From: Clarireedia homoeocarpa
Lineage: Eukaryota > Ascomycota > Leotiomycetes > Helotiales > Rutstroemiaceae
NCBI GenBank assembly: GCA_001465935.1
Contig: LNKV01000029.1
Span: 267,215-331,214 of the forward strand
Direction: 5' to 3'
Length of the DNA stretch: 64,000 nt
The translations under genes and the position numbers were made by a program. Of this stretch, positions 49,313-61,370 are shown one piece after another (the first letter of the stretch is position 1; each line of letters opens with the position of its first letter). Under the pieces are notes generated by a model that made no database searches, was not told the origin of the DNA, and saw only the letters and a list, made by a program, of their open reading frames with translations.

Positions 49313-50688
49313 CTTTCTGTTTAAAGAGTTTGAGAATAGAGTGAGTCGGTTGATTTTTCAAACAACTCTCTTATCACCTAGGGTCAAGACCAGCCTACTT
49401 TATACTTAGAAAACCCTTTGTAATATCCTTTGACTTCGGTGAAATAAGCAACATCGACCAAAAAAGCACATTGAGGAGCACCTCCACTTCAGTCCTTGAG
49501 TGAACATCAGAGATAATAGAGCGTCTACAGTACATAAATGGGGAATACTTTCCTCCAATCACCGTTTTACGGGGTTTAGCGTATGGTATGCTCACCAGTT
49601 TCTTCTTCTGTATATATGCCAAACGTCTAAGCGCCGTTAGACGCTTAGCAGATAGTAGCTCCGGTGAAACTCAAAACAGAGTGTCTTCCATTGCCTTGTT
49701 CACACAACCAGCGATCTGTTTTAAAATTGAGCAACCAGAGCTGCCCAATATGGGAGCCACCTACCGAATCTGGCTTCTCCTTTCCCAGCCGGCGGTAGGT
49801 GTGCTAGTAGATGGATAAGCTAGTCCTAGACTTAACATCACTTTCCGATGGATGCGTATCGCCTCCATAGTCTTCTTCTCCGCGAAATTTAAGCTAAGCT
49901 TTTCCTAGAAACACAATCAGTAAACGTGTGTAATCTACACGTCGATCTAAGATTAACATCACTAGTTTAACGACGTTATAAATTAGGAGGATCGATTAGC
50001 GGTATGGGTGCCAAAGTTCAATACGGCTATGTGAGTGGGTGATAATCAGATTCCGACAAGTTACCTGGTACAGATGAGGTGGTAACTGATTGATCGGTCT
50101 TAATACTTGGCCTCAGCTTCTGATACCAGTCCCGAGTAGCCTGTTTTATCGAGAAAAATATTTGCGATTGGTGCGCATCTCGTCATTCTCCAGCAAAACA
50201 ACCCGTCCTATGCACCCCGGAGCGCCACAATGATTGCGGAGTGCGTTTCTCCCCGTCACAGAACATACTGTAGTTTGACACTGGCACCGGCAAGGGGTTA
50301 ACCCCACATACCATAGAATTCATGGCTCATTAACATGCAGATCTAATAATTTCAAGAGCATCTCCACCTCGACAGGTAGCCTCACCGTTCGGATTCCACC
50401 AACTGTAAAGATTACGATGTGTGCAGCCAACTGCAATCCACGTACAAATCCATCTTTCATTCATATATAATTCCGTCCCAGATATCGATCCCCCGAACCT
50501 GCGAAAATGCATGTCTTTGGTTTTCCCTATACATTTAAGGTGTGCTGTCCGTATGTGCAAATATCCATGCAACATTTCGAAGTTCAAGCCCCCACCAACC
50601 CTAGTCTGAGTCGTCTATTGTGCATGCGTAGTACCTCAAAACGCCTTCTCTTTCTTCGGTCGTCCTGCTAACATGTCTTCTTTATGAT
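49313..50688. other. Intergenic with short inverted repeats
   Basis: No gene recognised. A small hairpin CTAAGCG-N8-CGCTTAG lies at about 49627-49648 and another, ACGTGT-N7-ACACGT, at about 49924-49942. They may be fragments of a mobile element but no terminal structure is seen. Confidence 0.4.
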
Positions 50689-53600
50689 CTACCAACTATC
50701 GGGACCAAAATGTTGCCCCTCGGGAACCACCTTCCAAGGGCAAGCATTCCAGTCACAACCCAACTTATAGATCTCTGTTCCCCACCATTTAAATCCATCC
50801 ATCCAGCCAGGATAAATAAATCCGAAGAAAACCACCACTAAACCGAACGCGAGTCCAGAATCTAATGCTGCACTCAGAGTCATTGTATACTTCGCCCACC
50901 AAGCTGATGCCCTCCTCTTGATAACGAAGTTAAACAAGTAGCAAACCAGCGCCCAGACAGAGAAATTTAGACCAGTAGCTGGGGGAATCCATGAGAGTGA
51001 GCCGAATAAAACTGGGAGATTGATCTTGCGAACTATGCTATGTTTTTTGTTGCGGCTGTAGAGCCAAAGGAGAATTGGGGCAATGGCACCAATGGGGAAG
51101 GCCCAAACAAGTGCATGATAAGTGGCATTTGGACCAAAAAATTGGCCTGGTCCCACGACACCCCACAGTATACTTCCGTTGAAGTGAACTCGTGCAAGTG
51201 GGCAGACGAAACCGTTAATCGCTTGAGGGGTGCAGATTCCTGGAACATTAGCGAACATCCAGTTGAGAACACCAATTTGAGTTATGGACGAGACTATCGT
51301 AGCAGCCATCTGCACCGAGAAGAGAATTCGTGGCGGAATTTTCATGTAGTGGCCCAATTTGAGATCAGAGGAGAATTTGATGCCCTGGGCCGAGGAAATA
51401 TACCCATAGGTGACGAAGACCATATTAGCGACAGGCCGACCAGGGAAGACTGCTCCGCAAACGAGCTGGCAAATGAGGTAAATACTGCTGTGCTGATTCG
51501 TGATAGCCATGACAATTCCAATCGGGATGAAAAGGATGGTGCAGATACCCAACGCAAGAAGTAGACCGTACCATGGCAGATGGACAGGGTAACTATAAAA
51601 GGGATTGGTTAGTCAAATGCAGTAAAATGAGTGAGTGTACTTACTATTCAACTACAAATATTCCAACCGCGAGCATGGATATGAATGTGGTTAGATACCA
51701 ACTCATTGGGGCATCCTTGTACCTCTTCATTAATCGATTATGCACATCCTCCTGACTGATAATATCATTCATGTAGGATGTAGATCTCTCGAGATTGAGT
51801 CTGTGGCTGCCAGTTGACAATGGTCCCCTCGAATGACCCTTGCCGTTCGCACTAGGCAGTGGATCATAATCAGTTTTGCCTTCCTCTTCAACCTCCTTCA
51901 ACGACCTTCTCCACTGTTTCCAGATATCTCTCCCATGCCAACACGTTGTGTGAGTTAAAAGTGATGCTAGAGCTGCAAACTGAAGCCCATAACTCAAGAC
52001 GTAGGTGATTGGTAGGAACACACGACTATAGTTTTGATACGCTTCTTTGTCAAATAGGAAATCTGGTGTTAAGATCTTACTGACATCGTAAATTTTGCCG
52101 GTATTGTCGAATACGGACGAAGATAAGATAGGCATATATGACGAAAAGAATACATTCTTGTAGTAGGCGATGGGGGCGATGATCCACATGACTATAACAA
52201 GACCTCCTACAACGTTCATTGCTGCCCAGAATGGTGTCAAAAGTGGTGATCCGATATACGCAATTTGAGCCCAGTCAAAAGTGACAGGGAAGAGCCCAAG
52301 ACCAGATGCAACGCCAAACAGGTTTGCGACCACGACATTCTTGGGAGCGAACCAGGTGATGACGCTGAAGTAACTCAGAGCCGGCATTAGCAGTCCTGGG
52401 AGGAAATAAAAGCAGAATGAGCCGAACCAAACTACGAAGAAGAACTTCCATCGCGTAATCTTCCATCCATTCGCTGTCGCGTTCTCCTCCTTATGTAAAG
52501 TTGTGAACATAGCAGCGGACATCAGGGTCCCCGGCCATATCATCCCTCCAGGACGCACCAAAAAGCGTCGAGTGAGGCCTGCAAATGCATAACCTAGTAT
52601 CTGCGTAGAGAGAATAAGTAGTAGTTGATATACAATTCCTACTTTCTGGTTATAGAAATGCGTCTGTTCGACTATGACATCGGTCGCAAATGCAAACCCA
52701 AAAGATACGTTACTGCTGATGTAGACGCAACTGTGCTCTTTCTCATTCCACCTGCCTTGTGCCAGCCACAGTCTCACGCTTTTCAGAAGGCTGGCCGGCT
52801 TTCTATCTCTATCATTAATGTCGTTGTTTAGACTTCGATGGCCGTCTATAAATTCTTCGTTAGGGTCGTCATGTCGTTTACAAATCTGGTCCCACAGTAA
52901 CCCAAGTGGATGAACAAGTAAAAGGGCAATAACAGGTGTAATAGAAACGCTGGGGTATCGTAAAGAAAAGAAAAGATTCGTGGAGGATCCGAGTATGGCA
53001 AAAAGCATAGAAAGGGCCCACATTCGTGGAGTATTGATTGATAATGTTGTATTGTCGACCGCAGACACGGAAGCGCGAACTTGAGCATACGGTGAGTTAT
53101 CTGGTGGATCTTCCTCGTTTATGGATGGCTCATCTTCATCCTCATCCAGTAGGGCTTCCTCTGTGTCGTCATCCGTCGAGATAGAGTCGGTATCTGCATT
53201 GCGGATTTTGATAGCAGGTGTGCTGCCATGCCCCCCATCCGACCCATCATCCTGTGTATTGCTTTGTGTGCGTCGCCTAGACCTTAACTGAGTGCCAATG
53301 TTTGCAGACGAGGAAGGTCCGGAATTGGATCTGGAAGACTTTATCGTGGCCGAACTGGTGGCATTTTTGAGAGTCTTCAAGGTAGATGCACTCTTCTTTC
53401 TTTTTTCTCTACCCAAAATATCTTCTTCATCTTCCTCGCTGTTCTCTGTCGATGCTCCTACCGGCGCTGCTCCATATGAACCTGTGCCGAAGCCAGGCGA
53501 CGATCGTAACAAGAGAGGGGTTTTAGACATTAGGCTACGTATTCTTTGGAATATGTTTATCGATTCTGGTTGATCACCTACTGATGTGCGGTGTTGGTCA

Positions 53601-53887
53601 TCGTTCTGGTCTTCTGAGGAATCGCGTTGATGTCGCCTGAGGAGAGAGGAGAGTGATTCGGGGAAGAGATCCTCTTCTTCGTTTGGATGGCGGTAGTAAT
53701 GAGGAGGGTGGTGGAGGCTAGATAAATCAGCCGCAGGGAGTCTGGGATTTGAATGAGACGAGGAAGAGAGGTTGGCGAGCGGGACGCCTAATCCTAATCC
53801 TTCCCGTTCTGTAAAATCTTCAGAGTCACCCGATTCTCTTCTGCTTCTGCCGCCTGTCGCGGAAATGTTAGGCGGGTGGGATGTCAT
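50689..53887 (-). CDS. OPT-family oligopeptide transporter
   Basis: Proton-coupled oligopeptide transporter family member (small peptides, glutathione or metal-peptide chelates), plasma or internal membrane. Two exons, 53887-51645 and 51592-50689, give exactly 1048 residues. The C-terminal ~750 residues hold the OPT core with about 14 helices. Marks are NLFFSLRYPSVSI, FGFAFATDVIVEQTHFYNQKVG, RRFLVRPGGMIWPGTL, LFPVTFDWAQIAYIGSPLLTPFWA, VFFSSYMPILSSSVFDNTG, HLPWYGLLLALGI and AQGIKFSSDLKLGHYMKIPPR, then WNACPW near the end. The first ~290 residues are a disordered Ser/acid-rich extension, longer than in most OPT proteins, with an EEALLDEDEDEPSINEEDPP acidic patch. Substrate unknown. Confidence 0.92.
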
Positions 53888-54692
53888 ATATGCAGCTAGG
53901 AATCATAATTGCACGTTGTCGGGCCCACTGGGACTTGTCCAGGGGAGGTGGAGGGGTGGGAGGGTGCGAGGGGTGTATTCGTAATGGATGATCCTTTCGC
54001 GAAAAGTTCGAGTTTGGGCGGGCAAAGACTCGATCCGGTAATTGCATGCTAGCCACTCGAGCCACTCGAGCCGCTCTGGTACGCGTTTTGGTCTTGCGGG
54101 AAGGGCTGAATCAATTCCTCGTACGAACACTTATCAGATCTTGGGAGACGCGTTCATTTGTCCGAATTTCCGAATTCGATTATGCATAGAGTACGAAATA
54201 CTTGGTGACTAAACTTTCGCTACCGTGCTCCCCGATGCGGCGTGGTGCACATGGTGCATATGCACATCCAAAGTTTCCACGCACTTTTTCCGGGCCAAAA
54301 GCTCCAACGGCAGCTTCCGCGCGAATTATTGGAGCTGATCCGTGTTATCTGATGGAGAGATTAGTTCGACCGGCGACGTGAGGGACGCCGAGGGACTTTC
54401 AATCAAAGAAAGTGGACGTGGGTGGAGAATAGAGTGCCACGTGAGTGCTACCTTTGTATAGTCTTTGTAATCGTACAGCCTTGGGACAGCCTTTCTCGCC
54501 TTTGTACAGTTTGCTGTCACTTTGTACTTGTACTTGTTCCCGGATAAGATCACGGCAAAAGCTCTGGTAAGTTCTGCGCAGTCATCAATCACGTGGTTGC
54601 GACTTTGCGACTTTGCTGCTCCCAGCTTTGAAGTTTCAGGGCCGGAATTCGCTCAGCTTTCTATGCCTGTGCCGCAACAGGTTTGCGACGCC

Positions 54693-54815
54693 TCAACCCA
54701 ACCCAAACCAACCCAAACCAACACAACACAACCCACCTCAACCCAACCCAACCCAACTCAACTCAACCCAACTCAACTCAACTCGACTCAACTCGACTCA
54801 ACCCAATCCAACTCA
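54693..54815. repeat. CAACC/CAACT pentamer satellite
   Basis: About 25 units of a five-base motif, drifting from CAACC and CAAAC through CAACT to CGACT. It keeps more than one frame open on the plus strand but has no ATG context; noncoding repeat. Confidence 0.85.
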
Positions 54816-54830
54816 TAGTTCATCCAGCTA

Positions 54831-54880
54831 CTGGCTCTCCTGGCGCTCCTGTCTCTCCTGGCGCTCCTGGCTCTCCTGTC
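54831..54880. repeat. GCTCCTG/TCTCCTG tandem repeat
   Basis: Six imperfect units of GGCTCTCCT / GGCGCTCCT type directly after the pentamer satellite. Confidence 0.75.
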
Positions 54881-55134
54881 TTCAACTTGTCTCTGTGTCC
54901 TATATCCTGTCTCCTGCCCCTGTGCTGTGTGCCGATTCATGTGTGACGAAACGTTAACATTACGCTCGCCCAGTCCAGCAGCCTCTTTAGCCTAGACCTA
55001 GCCTTGTTTCTTTCCAAACCACCCCCCCAAAGCCTTATCCACCCGACCTTGCAACAATTCAAAAAAACCAAAAAACCAAAAAAACCCCAAAAATAAAAAT
55101 AAAAACTCTTGCCCATAATAAATCACATCGGACA

Positions 55135-55854
55135 ATGGCGCACATCTCCGGCGTCGGTGCTTTCTTCATCATCATCCTTTTCGTCGCACTCGTTGGAGCA
55201 ATTATTTGGGTCGTTTACACACATCTGCGCGCCCGACGATTAGGCTTACCTCAACCCACCTTATCATCCTACAACCCATTCGGAGGCGGCGGAAATCGCT
55301 ATGGGGATTCGGGCGGACAGGGCGGAATGGTTGGATGGGTGAAGGCTAAGGTCAGCGGTTTCAAGAATCGTAATAATCGGTCGGCTGGCGGTGCATACGA
55401 AGAGCCTTTGAGCAGCAATGTCCGAGGACGTGGAGCTAATCGAGGATTTGGTCCTCTCGATCCTGATGATGCATGGGATGCGCGTGTGGGAACTGAAGCC
55501 GACGCATATGGACCAGGAGGTTATTATGAGGAACAGGAGCTTGGTTTACACGGCGGACAACACTCTGGGGTTGCCGGAGGACCCGTACCACCGGGCTATG
55601 GAAGCCCACCTCGAGGCAGAAGCTTAAGTCGCGAACCGGAACCATACATCGGAGGGTCACAGGCTGGACTCGATAGACGGTATGATGAAGAGATGGGAGT
55701 GAGACCAAAGACAAATCCTTTCGCTGACCCTGCTGCCGAATTGAGAGGAGTGAGTCCGCGTCCAATAGAAACAGGTGGGAAGGCACACAAGGTTCAGGAC
55801 AGCGTGGATGAAAGTCCGTCGGAGAGGAGGTCGATGTTTAGAGAGAACATGTAG
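55135..55854 (+). CDS. Single-pass membrane protein with Gly-rich cytosolic tail
   Basis: Single exon, 239 residues. The N-terminus MAHISGVG is followed by one strong hydrophobic helix (about residues 8-28). Next come a basic THLRARRLGLPQPTLSSY segment and a long Gly/Arg/Pro-rich tail ending in NPFADPAAELRGVSPRP. Similar fungal proteins have been loosely labelled acid phosphatase-like, but I see no phosphatase motif and would not use that name. The NPF motif in the juxtamembrane and distal tail (NPFGGGG, TNPFAD) could bind EH-domain endocytic proteins; that is inference. Confidence 0.75.
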   Translation: MAHISGVGAFFIIILFVALVGAIIWVVYTHLRARRLGLPQPTLSSYNPFGGGGNRYGDSGGQGGMVGWVKAKVSGFKNRNNRSAGGAYEEPLSSNVRGRGANRGFGPLDPDDAWDARVGTEADAYGPGGYYEEQELGLHGGQHSGVAGGPVPPGYGSPPRGRSLSREPEPYIGGSQAGLDRRYDEEMGVRPKTNPFADPAAELRGVSPRPIETGGKAHKVQDSVDESPSERRSMFRENM

Positions 55855-56787
55855 AAGCGATGACTTGAGGAGGACTGCGGGATGGGGGTATCAGAGGGCA
55901 GCTCAGATGAGCGAACGGGACCGTGGACGGCTTTCTTATGGCGCTACTTACAATGGGTAACGGACACGAAAATTTTGCATTCTTGTGCATGTATTTCTAT
56001 GAGATTTCATGGATTGGAGAAGACGATACGAATGTATATTTCAGACCATTGGGACTTTTGATGCATGAATCAATGACGGTATTTTCAAGCAGGGCTACGA
56101 ACACCACAAGTTTGCATTGCATGGCGTGTTCTACTCACCACGACATTACTATAGCACTCTACAGCTTTCGGTGCAGCTGTGTGAATCTCCCATCTGATGA
56201 ACCGAGGCGGCTTCCTCATTATCAGGGAGGCTGCATTTCCAGCAGTCGAGCATATTCGGTGTCCATAAACACACACATCTTCACTATGAATGAAAATAAA
56301 ATGACGGTGAAGTTGATTGACGAATTTATTCCCTACTCCGTCTGGTGGATATACATGCGGCACAGCAAGGCAAGAAATCTTGTCGTCCTGTCTTCCAAGT
56401 AATTCCAGAGCTTCATCGAGTACACCCGCTTCGATTTATATACACACACAGAAAAGCCCATCGTTGTTGCCCAAAACTACCCCACGTGCTGATAAGATGG
56501 TCGATTAACCAACGGTCCTCCCAGCTCCCAGCTCCCAGCTCCACACCCCACCATTCGGCTCACTTCTCATTCTACTTGATCGACATCCTCACTTTCTTTT
56601 ATAATCTTTGTTTTAATTCGGTCGATTCCTTTCTAGAGCTCCTCCATTGTCTTTCCTAGTATCAATTGTGGAGGTATAGTTTCCTCACGAATATCTCTTT
56701 TCCTCGAACTTCGGGTTTCTCTTCTAACAAGAAGTTGCCTTCGTCTCAGAATATCTTTCCGCGACAGAGCTTCCGACAACCGTCCAG
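55855..56787. other. Intergenic, nothing recognised
   Basis: Spacer between two co-oriented genes. The last 250 bases are pyrimidine-rich and fit a promoter and leader. No supported coding region. Confidence 0.45.
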
Positions 56788-57737
56788 ATGGCAGACGTTA
56801 ATTTACAGGAGATACATGATCTTCTGATTGAAATTGCTCATGAGGCAGGTCGTATGATGATAGCTGCGACACCATCATACCTCGACTCCGGCACCAAGAA
56901 GAATTGTATGTCCTGCAACCTCAACCCCCTTGTACAGTTACCTAACATGGTGACCCCATAGCCGCTGATCTCGTCACCGAGACCGACCAAGCAGTCGAAG
57001 CCATGGTATCCAAGCGTCTCCATGAAGCATATCCAACCTATTCGTTTATCGGCGAGGAAACCTATGTAGCTGGCACTACTAAACTTACCTCGGCCCCAAC
57101 ATTTATCTGCGACCCCATCGACGGCACAACAAACTTCGTGCATACCTTCCCTGCGTTCTGTATCTCCCTCGGATTCGTCACCGAAAGAGTTCCCAGCGTG
57201 GGCGTCATATATAACCCATTCACCGGGGATCTTTTTACAGGAATCAAAGGTAAAGGGTCCTTCGTTACGCGCAAGGACGGAGAGAAGTTCAGTCTGCCAT
57301 TGAAGAAAGACCCTGAGCCATTAAAAGATTTGAGCACTTGTCTTGTTGGTGCAGAATGGGGCTCCGATCGCTCTGGTGTAAATTTCAAGATAAAGACAGA
57401 AGTGTTTGAGAAATTGTGCGCGGCAAAAGAGGATGGAGGGGCAATGGTACATTCTCTCCGATGCTTGGGAAGTGCAGCGTTGAATATAGCACTTGTGGCA
57501 ACTGGGCAGCAAGATGTCTTCTGGGAGGGCGGATGCTGGGCTTGGGATGTTGCTGCTGGTTGGTGCATCTTGGTGGAAGCAGGTGGGATAATGGTATCTG
57601 GAAATCCGGGTGAGTGGGAGATTGAGGTAGATCATAGGAAATATCTGGCAGTTAGAGGCGCGCCAAGCGGACAGAAAAACATCGTGGAGGAAATGTGGGG
57701 TGTGATCGGGGACAGGAGAATGCTTTATGAGAGTTAA
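56788..57737 (+). CDS. Inositol monophosphatase family enzyme
   Basis: Magnesium-dependent, lithium-sensitive phosphatase that hydrolyses myo-inositol monophosphates in the cytosol; QutG-type relatives exist in fungi. Two exons, 56788-56905 and 56962-57737, give exactly 297 residues. The start fits MADVNLQEIHDLLIEIAHEAG. Metal-binding residues are visible: E71/E72 in FIGEETYV, D90 and D93 in CDPIDGTTNF, and D235 in AWDVAAG. The ADLVTETDQAVE segment and the LRCLGSAALNIA segment are also typical. Complete, without lesion. Confidence 0.93.
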
Positions 57738-58128
57738 ATGGGCTCGGCTTGGGAGGAATTGATGCACAACTGAAATATCTTGCTGCTTTCCGAGATAGAA
57801 TGATAGGCTGAGTAGAAGATACGACTGCGTAATACCTAAATCAAAGAAAAGACGTTCTTAATTCTCTTGCGAGAAGTTCAAAAGAAAGATTCTATTCCAA
57901 CATTACAAAGTCCATAGTCCAAGTCCAATATTCAAAACCATACCCATGAACGTACAGATCGAACCCCAGACTATCTCTTCCTGTTGTATGTGACCCGTGT
58001 GTTCCTTCCTACTATTTCCTCTAATGTCAGGGTCGTGTGAATGCAAGTACAACCCAAGCCGACTTCGAGCGCCAAAATGAACCCCAAGGATATTACAAAA
58101 TAATGAACTTAACCGTCTCGATGCGACA
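57738..58128. other. Intergenic, convergent 3' ends
   Basis: Gap between the convergent inositol monophosphatase and ATG29 genes; no feature recognised. Confidence 0.5.
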
Positions 58129-59826
58129 TCAGAGGTATCTACTTCTCAAGGCTTGACTGATCGTACTCATCCTACTAGCCATACCGCCTCCCGCTTGCAT
58201 ATTACTTGCTAGAGCTTCTTCTAGGGCGCTTTGCGTTACCGATGCATCTATTGTTAAGGAGCCTGTATTAGCTTCTGTTATGTAGTATGAATGAGATCCG
58301 GCTGATGGGATGGTCATGTTTAACGAAATATAACAGATTCGTTGGATAGGAAGACCTGCATATGAAACTGAGGATAACAACTTGGGGTATCTATAGGAAC
58401 TAGGAAAGTACAAAAAAAAATAAAAGAAGTGGCGACAATGTCATGGAGTAAACGGAGAATACCCACCATCCAGATCACTGAAACTACTCCCCATGCTCGG
58501 GGTTCCTCCATCACTTCTCTCACTCTGTAACTCCACAGTTCTCCTCGGACTTAACGGGCCTGTAGGCGGTCGCCTCTGTCCCGGATTTCGATGATGTAGA
58601 GGTGCGATGTCTGGTTTCCGGATAACTTGTGCGCTAGAACTGTTTGATGAGTCGGACGTTTGCGATTCTCTTGTCAAAGGTTTTTTGGAATGGACAAGAT
58701 TGCGACGGGACATATGACGTGGATCGCCGCGGAGTGTCGCAGATGGGTCATGAGCTGTAGGGAGGAAGGCTAATTCATCGGAATCTGAGGATGGTTCATT
58801 TTCATTTGCTTCCTTTTCTTTGTCTTTCTTCGAGGAGGGGAAACGCCGACGCAGAAGGCGAGATTGCACTGGCGCCGAGGAATCGGAATCCGAATCCGAA
58901 TCGGATGGGGAGGGAAGGTGATGTTGTTGTTGGGGTGAGTCTCGTGGTGGTTGTTCAATCGCTGTGGAAACCGGTCGGGATCTTGGTTTTGGGGATAGAG
59001 AACGCCCATGAATTGTCGCATGGCTCGGGCGCGGACTGACAGGTGCGAGAGTACGGGAATGGACAGTGCTAGACGATGTGCGTGAGAAAGGAGGTGCTGG
59101 TGTAGGTTAGCAATCTGTTTGAATAAGAAGAAAAGGAGGATAGTGTGCCTCATACCCATTGCGCGAGCGGGTGTATTGGGTACACTTCCATCATTCTTGA
59201 GAATCGGTGAGTCTCTTCTAGTTGACAAAGCAGAAGGTATCCGCGGTCCTATAATCTATAAGCTTTCTCCTCGCCGATACATGCAATTCCCACCCTACCT
59301 GCACCTGCACCTCCTGATCCAGTCCTTTTCATTGCTTCACCCGCCCCTGTTTCCGATATGCTTCCTGGAATTGGTGATGGCGCGAGAGAACCCTTCGAAA
59401 CGCCAACTTTGCGCATTTGCGCGCGCACTTGGGAAAGTTGTCGCTCGTAAAGCCATGCCGCTTGTTGAAGGAGGAATGAAAGAGTTACTTCGAAGTTCGT
59501 TGCTCTATCTTCTGCGTTAGCTCGAGGTTGTTTGATGCCATAGACGATTCCTACAGAGCAGCCCCTAGTACTATTAGCATACCACGCAAAATCATACAGC
59601 ACCAAGCACTCACAATCGATATCACTATTCTTAGAAGCTTTGGAGAGTATCTTCCAGAGCGCCTTGTCCTTGGAGGCATTCCATTCCACCTGTAAATGTT
59701 AGTACAACTCTGTTGATAATGATGGAAGTCGCATACAGATGGAGGATCAATGAAATCTCCTCGAGGGAATGGTAGTCGTATAAACACAGTGTATTGAGGA
59801 TCTGCTTCTGGTTCCGGATTCGACAT
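58129..59826 (-). CDS. ATG29: Autophagy-related protein 29
   Basis: Member of the Atg17-Atg31-Atg29 scaffold that organises the phagophore assembly site. Seven exons join exactly in frame to 443 residues: 59826-59737, 59689-59614, 59564-59555, 59504-59299, 59248-59156, 59096-58467 and 58355-58129. The conserved N-terminal domain (about residues 1-95) shows VFIRLPFPRGDFIDPP, WNASKDKALWKILS, DIDWAALATNFEVTL and FLLQQAAWLYERQLSQVRA. The DIDWAALA part only appears when the 10-nt third exon is spliced in. The long middle is Ser/Pro/Arg-rich and disordered, with a GAATCC repeat coding Ser-Asp pairs. The C-terminal block (SVTQSALEEALASNMQAGG, ISQALRSRYL) is also typical of filamentous fungal Atg29. 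Acceptor of exon 7 is the least certain site. Confidence 0.92.
59555..59564 (-). other. ATG29: 10-nt microexon of ATG29
   Basis: Sequence GGGCTGCTCT on the minus strand, flanked by a TACTAG acceptor and a GTAGGA donor. The upstream intron has TGCTAATAG and the downstream intron has GAGCTAACG as branch points. It completes Trp-Ala-Ala-Leu; skipping it or using the next AG puts a stop codon in frame. Confidence 0.8.
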
Positions 59827-61370
59827 TGTTGTTATTTGTTGATGATTATGATGTTCTAGCCCTGCAAGATGATGGATAGTCTTTATCGGAAGCTTATGCA
59901 CTAAGATAAAGCTCCTAGGATGAAATTAGTAAGGAGAGGCGTGTGGCTAGTGCCCGAGACATTAGTTAATTGATGGTTCTTCAGCGAGCCTACGACAACT
60001 TGGCTCTGCGTTACGTCTCCTGACTTTCATCCCTTTTACAACTAAACTTGTCTTATATACACCACTTCCCTGTATTTCTCATTTGATTATGCAAGGTTGG
60101 TTACTATCTGGAAATCCTGCATGATAATCCGCATTTTCAGGAAGGCAGCTGTGCATCCAGCCTCTAACACATACCTCGCGGTCTACCAATTCAACGAGAG
60201 TGCATGCCTCTACAGTCAAACTACAGCTCGTGGACGCAGATACCTGTGTAGTCTAGGATAGTTACTGCAAACCTCGTGCAGACCCTACTACGCCTCAGGA
60301 AAAAAAGGTGTCGGGAACTGCAGTCTCATACCAAAAAGCGAGAGGAACAATCCAATATCATTATTTTATGTACACCATATATATGTCTCTCGATTGCTGA
60401 TTGTAGCATATCCATATACACTGCCTCGCGGGACGGGTCGCTAGCAGCGGGCGCTTTTATTAGTCTATTCGAAGAATTGTACTACCTATCCAAGTGGAAT
60501 ACCACACGAGGTTCAACTGTCCTAGCCTTGATTTTGAAACTCGTTCAGGACTGGGGCCGGGCACTGTCGCGTTTACTTTGCTTTAGGACGGCCAAGTGAT
60601 CACATTCTAAGCAGGAGCGGCTGCTCTCGTGATATAGTGTGCGGCCAGTTTCAACGACATGCTCGTTGGAAATGACATCGGAAGAGGCAAGGTTACCGCA
60701 TCTAGCCGTCTTCGAAAGATCTGCCATGAGTCAATTAAGATGTCGGTAAATTTCTCTTCCCTCCTTGCCCCCGTCTTACCGACATCTGCAAATGTAGCTC
60801 CACAAAGGAGAGGTATCTGGTCCTGGACTCGAGACTGCTAAACAGAAAGATGCACATTGCTCCACGTCCAAAATTATGCCACTAACTCACGCAAGGCTAC
60901 ATTGCATAGCCTATTCATCAAGTGGTCAGGGTCAGTGATTATATCTAATGCCATCAGCCATAAGTATAATCCACTCATGGATACCCGTCGGCCGAATACA
61001 CAGTATGCTGTCAAACTTCTGGGAGTAATTACTGGATAGGGTTCGGAGTTGCGCCCTTTGAATGACCTGCGATTTTGTTTACCCGATGAGATTAACATAA
61101 TTGTGACTCTTACTGCTGCTTATTTGGTCGGCCAATAACGGCCAATAACTATAGTTCGGCTGCACAGACGTTGCTTACGTGCATATCTTGTGAGGAGAAC
61201 GATGTTCAGTGCAACCTACTCGTATGCTATAAAGTATATGAAGGCTTGACTCTGTCATTAATTTGGACTCCGACGATGCTCAGAAAGTCTTGAAACTATC
61301 CTTTCAATCATTATCAGAGTACATATACTCCCACTTTATACCTGAAAAAAGATCGCAAGCTACAACAACT
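59827..61370. other. Divergent intergenic region
   Basis: No gene supported. It contains a 12-bp perfect inverted repeat at 60738-60787, listed separately, and a short direct repeat GGCCAATAAC at about 61130-61149. Confidence 0.5.
60738..60787. repeat. Perfect 12-bp inverted repeat
   Basis: AGATGTCGGTAA at 60738-60749 is matched by TTACCGACATCT at 60776-60787, leaving a 26-base pyrimidine-rich loop. Could form a hairpin or mark a protein-binding palindrome. No gene is assigned around it. Confidence 0.85.

Larger units (their letters stand above)
53888..55134. other. Divergent intergenic region with satellites
   Basis: Lies between the divergent OPT and single-pass membrane-protein genes. 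It contains two tandem-repeat tracts listed separately and an A/C-rich run directly before the ATG at 55135. No coding signal is supported. Confidence 0.5.

Noticed and set aside
54522..54957. Three open frames with Thr/Gln/Pro/Asn repeats on the plus strand
   Set aside because: Created by the pentamer satellite, which keeps more than one frame free of stops.
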